This document shows positions 7,083-12,787 of a stretch of DNA of 12,787 nucleotides, in pieces. The position numbers and the translations under genes are program-made. The notes beneath the pieces were generated by a model, which saw only the letters and a list, made by a program, of their open reading frames with translations, had not been told where the DNA came from and made no database searches. Numbering within the stretch: the first letter of the stretch is position 1; every line of letters starts with the position of its first letter. Origin of the DNA: Dehalococcoidia bacterium (lineage in GTDB: Bacteria > Chloroflexota > Dehalococcoidia > Lucifugimonadales > Lucifugimonadaceae); NCBI GenBank assembly GCA_028278465.1, contig JANQEF010000069.1, forward strand, positions 1-12,787. Reading direction: 5' to 3'.

Positions 7083-7922
7083 ATGCCGGTAGCCGAACTG
7101 AAACTTGCCAGCATCTACTACGAATCGGTGGGAAGCGGACCTCCGCTGGTGTTCGCGCATGGCGCCGGAGGAAACGCTCTCTCGTGGTGGCAGCAGACGG
7201 CTTTCTTCGGCGCGCGGTACCGCTGTGTCACGTTTGATCATCCCGGCTTCAGACACTCCAGCTGGAAAGCGCCTGAGAGCGATCCCGATGCGACGTACGG
7301 GAACGTGCTGTGCGAGTTGCTCGACCACCTGGAGATTGAACGTGCCGGACTGGTTGCGCAGTCGATGGGTGGCTGGACCTGCATGCGGTTTGCAATCGAT
7401 CACCCGGACCGCGTCTCTACGCTCGTGCTCTCAGCCACCGACGGCGGCCTGTACCTGCCGACTCGCGAGACATATGCTGAGTTCGAACTCGAGTTGGAGA
7501 AGATCAGGGCCGTATGGCAGGCGAGTCGGCCCGGCGCGTTTCATCCCGCGGCCGGTTCCCGGATGTTGAGTGAGCAGTCTGCGCTGCACGAGATGTACGA
7601 GGAGATCGGGAGCCAGAACGATGGCGTGTCGCGTAGAGGCTGGGGCGCAGTGAGCGAACAGGAGCTTGATCGTCTTTCATGCCCGGTCCTGCTTGTCCAG
7701 GGCGATGAGGACGTAGTGTGCTCTCCGGACCGAGTGATCGCGTTGCATAGCGCGCTAGAAAACTCGGAGTTGGTGCTGGTGCCGGAGGCAGGACACTCCG
7801 TTTACTTTGAGCGCGCAGAATTGTTCAATCGCACCGTGGACCGGTTTTTAGGCGCAACCTATCCTGCCGGGCCTCACGGCCACACAATCATCGAGAGCTT
7901 CGCTAACCAGGACAGCAGTTAG
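7083..7922 (+). CDS. Alpha/beta-fold hydrolase
   Basis: The protein has 279 residues and is a soluble alpha/beta hydrolase. The oxyanion segment is HGAGG (26-30). The nucleophile elbow AQSMGGW places Ser94 as nucleophile, Asp210 in GDEDVVCSP is the likely acid, and His238 in EAGHSV completes the triad. The spacing fits the esterase, lactonase and haloperoxidase-like group; motifs alone do not give the substrate. A cap region lies around residues 122-190. There is no signal peptide. The ATG is the first in frame after a likely promoter and lacks a ribosome binding site, consistent with leaderless expression. The gene ends 13 bp before the phosphofructokinase and probably shares its transcript. 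Confidence 0.9.
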   Translation: MPVAELKLASIYYESVGSGPPLVFAHGAGGNALSWWQQTAFFGARYRCVTFDHPGFRHSSWKAPESDPDATYGNVLCELLDHLEIERAGLVAQSMGGWTCMRFAIDHPDRVSTLVLSATDGGLYLPTRETYAEFELELEKIRAVWQASRPGAFHPAAGSRMLSEQSALHEMYEEIGSQNDGVSRRGWGAVSEQELDRLSCPVLLVQGDEDVVCSPDRVIALHSALENSELVLVPEAGHSVYFERAELFNRTVDRFLGATYPAGPHGHTIIESFANQDSS

Positions 7923-7924
7923 TC

Positions 7925-7932
7925 GGGAGGGG
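7925..7932 (+). promoter_or_regulatory. Strong ribosome binding site of the phosphofructokinase
   Basis: GGGAGGGG contains GGAGG at 7926-7930, 5 nt before the ATG at 7936. It sits wholly in the 13-bp gap after the hydrolase stop codon, supporting efficient independent initiation within a two-gene operon. Confidence 0.7.
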
Positions 7933-7935
7933 CAT

Positions 7936-8976
7936 ATGAGTTCGATCGGCATCATGACCGTCGGCGGAGACTGTCCCGGTCTTAACGCCGCCATTAGAGC
8001 GGTCGTGTTCAGGGCCGGCGACCGGGACCGGTCGGTTGTCGGCTTCCTGGACGGGTTCGAGGGACTCGCGCAGGACCGAACGGTCGCCCTCTCGAAAGCC
8101 AACACCTGGGACATCCTCGGCAGAGGCGGTTCCATACTCGGCTGCTCCGGAGAAAACCCGTTCCGGGACGACCGGGAGGCGGCAGACGCTGCCGTCGACA
8201 ACTTCAACAGTCACAGGCTCGATGGCCTGATCGTTATAGGCGGCAACAGCTCGATGGGGACGGCGCTCATGGCAGAAGAGCGCGGCATCCCGGTTGTCGG
8301 CATCCCTAAGACGATCGACAACGACGTGGAAGGCACCGACATCACGATCGGCTTTGACACCGCCGTCCAGACAGCGACCGAGGCGATCGATCGGCTTCGC
8401 ACGACGGCCGAGTCACATGACCGCGTGATGATCGTGGAGACGATGGGCCGTGACTTCGGCTGGATCGCCGTTGCGGCCGGGATCGCCGGTGGAGCAGACA
8501 TCATTCTGACGCCCGAGGAGCCTGTGGACGTCGAGGCGGTCGCACGGACGGTGAAGTCGCGCCAGGACAACGGCCTGGAGTTCACAGTCATCGTCATCGG
8601 CGAAGGAGCCACGTTCAGGGGCGAAGATGTGCAGTACGGCAGCCAGCGGCCTGGCGATCGCTACATGCACTTGAGTGGCGTGGGCCGGGTCCTTGCGGAC
8701 AAGCTGGAGGAACTGGATCCCGGGCGCTGGAAGCTCACCGTCAGTGTGATCGGGCACCTGCAACGCGGAGGCTCGCCGACCTCAACTGACAGGATCCTTG
8801 CAAGCCGGTTCGGCGTCAGGGCTGTCGATGCGCTGCTGGACGGGTCGCACGGGAACATGGTGGCAATACGCGACGGCAAACTTGCACTAACGCCGCTTAC
8901 CGAAGTCGCCGGAAAGCTGAAGGCGGTGGACCCGGAGCTGCTGGCAGACGTGAGGACGTTCGCAGCCACGTCGTAA
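7936..8976 (+). CDS. 6-phosphofructokinase (group III-like), phosphoryl donor uncertain
   Basis: This enzyme phosphorylates fructose 6-phosphate to fructose 1,6-bisphosphate in glycolysis. The protein has 346 residues. Motifs: TVGGDCPGLNAAIR (8-21), PKTIDND (124-130, Asp128 the catalytic base), ETMGRDFGWIA (168-178), GEGA (222-225) and GHLQRGGSPTSTDR (273-286). Lys125, where E. coli PfkA has Gly124, is typical of PPi-dependent and actinobacterial-type group III enzymes. The donor-site motif, GGDGS in ATP enzymes and GGDDS in PPi enzymes, here reads GGNSS (102-106), so both the Mg-binding Asp and the donor-determining residue differ. ATP or PPi use cannot be assigned from sequence. The start is set by a strong GGAGG. 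It lies downstream of the alpha/beta hydrolase and converges on tRNA-Ile. Confidence 0.92.
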   Translation: MSSIGIMTVGGDCPGLNAAIRAVVFRAGDRDRSVVGFLDGFEGLAQDRTVALSKANTWDILGRGGSILGCSGENPFRDDREAADAAVDNFNSHRLDGLIVIGGNSSMGTALMAEERGIPVVGIPKTIDNDVEGTDITIGFDTAVQTATEAIDRLRTTAESHDRVMIVETMGRDFGWIAVAAGIAGGADIILTPEEPVDVEAVARTVKSRQDNGLEFTVIVIGEGATFRGEDVQYGSQRPGDRYMHLSGVGRVLADKLEELDPGRWKLTVSVIGHLQRGGSPTSTDRILASRFGVRAVDALLDGSHGNMVAIRDGKLALTPLTEVAGKLKAVDPELLADVRTFAATS

Positions 8977-9029
8977 ACGTGAAATCTTGCCGTGAAACGG
9001 GGCCGGCGAAGCCAAAACGAGGAGTGATT

Positions 9030-9106
9030 TGGTGGGCCCGGGAAGACTCGAACTTCCGACCTCTACTTTATCAGAGTAGCGCTCTAACCGGCTGAGCTAC
9101 GGGCCC
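9030..9106 (-). tRNA. tRNA-Ile (anticodon GAU), CCA encoded
   Basis: The minus strand folds as a complete cloverleaf. The acceptor GGGCCCG (9106-9100) pairs with CGGGCCC (9040-9034); the D-stem is GCTC/GAGC; the anticodon stem CTACT/AGTAG holds the loop CTGATAA, giving anticodon GAT (9070-9072). The variable loop is 5 nt and the T-arm is GGAAG-TTCGAGT-CTTCC. The discriminator A is at 9033 and a genomic CCA follows at 9032-9030. This isoacceptor often sits in the 16S-23S spacer; here it stands alone, downstream of a cupin gene on the same strand as 16S. Confidence 0.97.
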
Positions 9107-9154
9107 GCTTGGCGCGGCGCGATTCGGCGTGCTGCGAATCGGTGAGGCGCTGCG

Positions 9155-9574
9155 TCAGACGCAGTCTTTGCGGCCAAGTCCCGGTAATTCTACAACGAGT
9201 TCAACCGGGGTGTTCCGGGCAACCACCAGCACAAGGTTCTCGGTGTCCGACGTGTTGACGGGCTGGTGGTTCGAGTTCGGCGGGACGTAGATGAAGTCGC
9301 CGGCCGAGATGGTGTCCTCACGGTCGAGCTCAGGCCCGGAAAGAAACGTGCCGGTGCCGCTGACCACGTAGATCGCTGACTCGCAGTTGGTGTGGTAGTG
9401 CGTGGTCGAGCACCGGCCGGGCGGAACAGTAGCGATCGCCAGGTGGATGCCGGTGGACCCGGTCAGCGACTCCGAAACCCCGGCGAGCCGCGTCATCGCG
9501 CCAGAGTTGATTTCGACTTCCAGGTTATCCCTGCCGACGACTGTGCAGTATTTGGAGTGTTCAGGTTCGCTCAT
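9155..9574 (-). CDS. Single-domain cupin protein
   Basis: The protein has 139 residues and forms one beta-barrel cupin domain. Cupin motif 1 appears as HYHTNCESAIYVVSGTG, with metal ligands His59, His61 and Glu65. Motif 2 is GDFIYVPPNSNHQPVN (92-107), with His103 as the fourth ligand. The full ligand set predicts a bound divalent metal. Such small cupins include isomerases, dioxygenases and sugar-binding regulators, and nothing here picks between them. The ATG at 9574 has only a weak TGAGAA upstream. It lies 51 bp after the stop of the O-antigen-ligase-like gene and 48 bp before tRNA-Ile, all on the minus strand. The terminal codons lie within a short hairpin (9150-9164). Confidence 0.9.
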   Translation of the reverse strand: MSEPEHSKYCTVVGRDNLEVEINSGAMTRLAGVSESLTGSTGIHLAIATVPPGRCSTTHYHTNCESAIYVVSGTGTFLSGPELDREDTISAGDFIYVPPNSNHQPVNTSDTENLVLVVARNTPVELVVELPGLGRKDCV

Positions 9575-9602
9575 GGTTTAATTCTCATCTGTCGCATTTG
9601 CT

Positions 9603-9622
9603 GTATCAGGGCAAGTATCAGG
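9603..9622. repeat. 8-bp tandem direct repeat upstream of the cupin gene
   Basis: GTATCAGG occurs at 9603-9610 and again at 9615-9622, separated by GCAA (period 12). It lies between the ligase-like stop codon and the cupin start, where a promoter or operator could sit. It may be a pair of regulator half-sites or chance. Confidence 0.3.
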
Positions 9623-9625
9623 ATT

Positions 9626-11974
9626 CTATTGAGCGGCTCGCTCTACTATGTCGTTCGCTGCCTGAAGATGGAAGTCTGCCTGCTCGGTGTCGCCAAGCCC
9701 TGTATATATCGAGCTGAGTTCCAGGTGTGAGAGCCTCGCGAACTCCGAATCCGGCCCCTTCTCTATCGCGATTTCGAACGATTCGATCGACTCGTCCACG
9801 CGGCCCAACCTATCGAACACCTGCCCCTTGACCCACCAGGCCTGCGGAACCGGACCGACTGTCGGCTCAAGGTCTATTACCCTGTCTGCCATCGCCAGGC
9901 TATCGTCCCATCGGCTCGCGCCGGCGTAGGCGTTGGCAACAACTGCGAGTACGCTCGCCTCGTTCGGAAACTGTAGCGCCAACTCCTCGTACCTGATCAC
10001 CATCTCGTCTCGGAAATCCAGCACTCCTATCTCGACCAGCAGCGCGGCCGCCTCGGCCAGGAATATGCGCGTCTGGATCGCCAGTGGATTTCTCTCGTGG
10101 TAATCGAGGAGCATCGCGAACGCTTCTTCGGCCAGGTCGGCTGCACGCTCACGCTCTCCCAGTTCAAGCAGCGACCGTGAGTCTTCGAGCAGCAAGTTGG
10201 CCGGTAGATTCGTGTACAACTCGACCTGCGGCGCTGCGTCACGAGCCTCCAGAAGCAGACTGAAAGGATCGAGCAGTGTCTCTTCGCGCTCTACCGCACG
10301 AACTATTCGACTGCCACGCAGGATCTGTGTGTCGACAAGGACAAAGATCGCCATCGCACCGACGAGCGCAACCACACCAACACCGAACGCGACCGGGCTT
10401 ATGACCTGCTCTGAGACTCGCCGGTCGCGACGCCGACCCGACTTTCGCCTGGGACGGTCCTCGACCACCGCCGGTTCGTCGCGATCGAGCAGTATGGATT
10501 GGAATACGTGCCGATACAGGACAACTACCAGGCCGATCAGCACCCATGATGTGAGGAGGTCCGACAGTCTGCCAACTCCTGCCAACTGTTCGACGGCGGA
10601 TCCGACGAGAGCGGCCGTAACCGCAACGAAAACGACTATCAGCGCCGGGTCGACAGATGACCGCTCGCGAAACAGGCGTCGGCCGATCAAGAAGATGAGC
10701 CATGCGGTGATGAGGACGATAGACAGAAACGCGAGAAAGCCGGCCCAGCCTTGTTCGGCGAGAGTGTGAAGCGCTCTGTTGTGCGCGTGATCGACAAGCT
10801 CTAGAGACGTCCGCGGCGCGGAGACCAGCGAGCTCGAAAACCGGAACATATCGGGACCGAATCCGAACACAGGACGCAGGACTTTCGATACCCCTTCATC
10901 GGGCTGGAAAGTGTCCCACGAAGCGGACAGCTCCAGCACATCGCCCCAGATCTCGGATCGACCAACAAGGCCTCCCTGTATCACGCCTCCTTCCTGAGAG
11001 CTCGTTAGGGCGCTCAGTTCACCGCTGAACTGAACGGAGCGCGCCGAAGTTTCTCCACCCGGCAGCAGAGCGATGAGAACGGCTACGATGACCCCGGACA
11101 AGACCACAGCGGAGTAGACCAGCAACCGTTCTCGGCTCGAAAACAGAGCCACGCCAGCCAGCGCGACACTGAGCCCGGCAACGAGCCCGACGAGCGGTCC
11201 TCTGGATCCGGTGAACCACATCGCCGCAACTTGTAGGGCAAACCCGATGGTGAGGACGATGATGAGACGGCGTCTGGCAGCCAATCGCGGGTCCAGTATC
11301 AGGAGTGCCGTGATTGGGATACTCATCGCAAGGTAGGCGCCAAAGTGGATCGGGTTACCGAACGAGGCGAAGACGCGGCTCGAGTCCTGGACTGGTCCTA
11401 TTGGATCCCAACCGAAATGTTGAGAAATTCCATATACGGAGGTCACGCTCCCAACAATTGATATCAGATATAAGATGCGCCATATCTGATCCATTCTTAG
11501 CACATAAATTACAATCGACGTGAAGATTACTATCAGCGATAGATACGTGTATAAACTGTAGCCAATCGAGGCCGGATTCAAACCCCAGAAGCTGAAGGAC
11601 GGCATCTGTGACAACGCGGTCGAGATCACGTAGACGACGCTGAACGCAAGGACGGCTGTCAGAAGCAGATTGGCACGGTCCGATCGCAACCACGCGATCA
11701 CATCGAAGGCCTCAGTATTCTCGTCTCGGGAACGTGCCGCCATCAGGCTGTTTGTCAGGTTGACCAGCAGTAGAACCGCGGTCAGCAGTGCGAAGAAGTG
11801 GATGGCGTAGCTCTTCGCCTCGCTGAATGTGGCGAGTGACTCGTTGTAGTTGAAGAGCACCGGCACCAGTCCCAGAGCGCCGAGCCACATCGCCTCGAGC
11901 CAGAACTCGGTGCGGCCCATCACAGACCAGTCGACCGACCGCAGCCGCTCCCTGGTCTGAGCCGTGGATACCAA
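9626..11974 (-). CDS. O-antigen ligase-like (Wzy_C) membrane protein with C-terminal TPR-like region
   Basis: The protein has 782 residues, with about 12 hydrophobic segments between residues 28 and 490 and one more at 527-548. The O-antigen ligase/polymerase family (PF04932) is marked by FTGSRGPLVGL (254-264) and HAHNRALHTLAEQGWAG (396-412), in the large loop that normally carries the catalytic His. A basic linker (about 507-520) precedes the last membrane segment. Residues about 590-780 are Ala/Leu-rich paired helices resembling tetratricopeptide repeats (for example the segment from AWWVKGQVFDRLGRVDESI onward). Known relatives join lipid-linked glycans to lipid A or proteins, or polymerise them; the acceptor here is unknown. 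The start is TTG, chosen because AGGAG lies 8 nt upstream. No glycan genes are adjacent. Confidence 0.88.
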   Translation of the reverse strand: MVSTAQTRERLRSVDWSVMGRTEFWLEAMWLGALGLVPVLFNYNESLATFSEAKSYAIHFFALLTAVLLLVNLTNSLMAARSRDENTEAFDVIAWLRSDRANLLLTAVLAFSVVYVISTALSQMPSFSFWGLNPASIGYSLYTYLSLIVIFTSIVIYVLRMDQIWRILYLISIVGSVTSVYGISQHFGWDPIGPVQDSSRVFASFGNPIHFGAYLAMSIPITALLILDPRLAARRRLIIVLTIGFALQVAAMWFTGSRGPLVGLVAGLSVALAGVALFSSRERLLVYSAVVLSGVIVAVLIALLPGGETSARSVQFSGELSALTSSQEGGVIQGGLVGRSEIWGDVLELSASWDTFQPDEGVSKVLRPVFGFGPDMFRFSSSLVSAPRTSLELVDHAHNRALHTLAEQGWAGFLAFLSIVLITAWLIFLIGRRLFRERSSVDPALIVVFVAVTAALVGSAVEQLAGVGRLSDLLTSWVLIGLVVVLYRHVFQSILLDRDEPAVVEDRPRRKSGRRRDRRVSEQVISPVAFGVGVVALVGAMAIFVLVDTQILRGSRIVRAVEREETLLDPFSLLLEARDAAPQVELYTNLPANLLLEDSRSLLELGERERAADLAEEAFAMLLDYHERNPLAIQTRIFLAEAAALLVEIGVLDFRDEMVIRYEELALQFPNEASVLAVVANAYAGASRWDDSLAMADRVIDLEPTVGPVPQAWWVKGQVFDRLGRVDESIESFEIAIEKGPDSEFARLSHLELSSIYTGLGDTEQADFHLQAANDIVERAAQ

Positions 11975-11982
11975 GTGGTGAG

Positions 11983-11987
11983 CTCCT
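11983..11987 (-). promoter_or_regulatory. Shine-Dalgarno AGGAG supporting the TTG start
   Basis: CTCCT on the plus strand gives AGGAG in the minus-strand transcript, 8 nt before the TTG at 11974. No ATG or GTG nearby has comparable support. Confidence 0.65.
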
Positions 11988-12062
11988 GATACGAGTTCGA
12001 GGTGTGGAGTGAGGCGCCGGGTCTAAGGTCCGCGCAGGAGAGAGCGCGAACTGCGGCTCCAG

Positions 12063-12068
12063 ATTATA
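12063..12068 (-). promoter_or_regulatory. Putative -10 box of the ligase-like gene
   Basis: The minus strand reads TATAAT at 12068-12063, preceded by an A-rich stretch, about 90 bp upstream of the start codon. The expected -35 position holds no recognisable element, so confidence is limited. The rest of 11975-12240 is GC-rich and holds no gene that I can support. Confidence 0.4.
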
Positions 12069-12241
12069 TGTTTTCCGGCGCGAGCCCCGAGCTTACAGTG
12101 ACCCGCCGTCCAACTCTGGAACAAGCGTCGAAACGGGACACAAGCCGGGCGAAACGGCATCGGGCACGGCACGTGAAGCGGCCGGACGCGGGCAGGACTT
12201 TCTCGAATGACCAGGACGCCGGCCAAAACTCTCGCTAAACG

Positions 12242-12269
12242 AAAAAGACCCGGCGTGTCTGCCGGGTCT
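12242..12269 (-). terminator. Intrinsic terminator downstream of 16S rRNA
   Basis: On the minus strand a perfect 9-bp stem, AGACCCGGC / GCCGGGTCT with a 6-nt loop (stem ends 12269 and 12246), is followed at once by TTTTT and then CGTTT. Orientation and position fit termination of the 16S rRNA transcript before the ligase-like gene. Confidence 0.9.

Positions 12270-12787
<518 letters not shown>

Noticed and set aside
8977..9029. Possible terminator after the phosphofructokinase gene
   Set aside because: Only 3-4 bp stems (CCGT/ACGG, GGC/GCC) with no U-tract are present.
9121..9164. Two hairpins between the cupin gene and tRNA-Ile (GATTCG/CGAATC and CTGCGT/ACGCAG)
   Set aside because: Neither is followed by a U-tract on the transcribed strand. 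They may help tRNA processing, but there is no support for a terminator or mobile element.

Overview
The window is bacterial chromosome of high GC. It looks like Chloroflexota, perhaps a Dehalococcoidia or SAR202-type lineage. The reasons are an R3H/AAA ATPase beside tmk, a GNAT-like protein of a type I associate with Chloroflexota, a group III-like phosphofructokinase, and a 16S rRNA gene not followed by 23S. The lineage is inferred from remembered family patterns, not from a search.

Layout, left to right. (1) The 3' part of a serine beta-lactamase/esterase-fold gene (+ strand) enters from the left edge. (2) A long minus-strand block runs from about 6.8 kb to 0.9 kb: pdxS, pdxT, GNAT-like protein, R3H/AAA ATPase, tmk, GNAT acetyltransferase. 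Overlaps at pdxS/pdxT and at tmk/GNAT suggest translational coupling. A 134-bp gap with an inverted repeat may hold a second promoter before the GNAT-like gene. (3) A divergent regulatory region at 6793-7082 carries a perfect TATAAT for pdxS, a GC-rich leader with alternative hairpins, and a probable leaderless promoter for the plus-strand gene. (4) A plus-strand pair follows: an alpha/beta hydrolase and a 6-phosphofructokinase. (5) The minus strand then carries tRNA-Ile(GAU), a small cupin and a large O-antigen-ligase-like membrane protein with a TPR-like C-terminus. (6) The right end holds the 3' end of 16S rRNA (minus strand), about 350 nt of trailer and a strong intrinsic terminator, so 16S is unlinked from 23S here.

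Functionally, pdxS and pdxT form the ribose-5-phosphate-dependent PLP synthase and tmk supplies dTDP. The ATPase and the two GNAT-fold proteins have no assigned pathway. Most of the window is housekeeping. I see no phage, IS element, CRISPR array or recognisable defence system.

The points most worth a second look are: Asn in place of the catalytic Lys81-equivalent of PdxS; a pdxS leader with mutually exclusive stems; the ATPase N-terminus, where family-like sequence continues upstream of the only ordinary start codon; an unusual GGNSS donor-site motif in the phosphofructokinase; and the split rRNA locus with tRNA-Ile(GAU) 3.5 kb downstream on the same strand.
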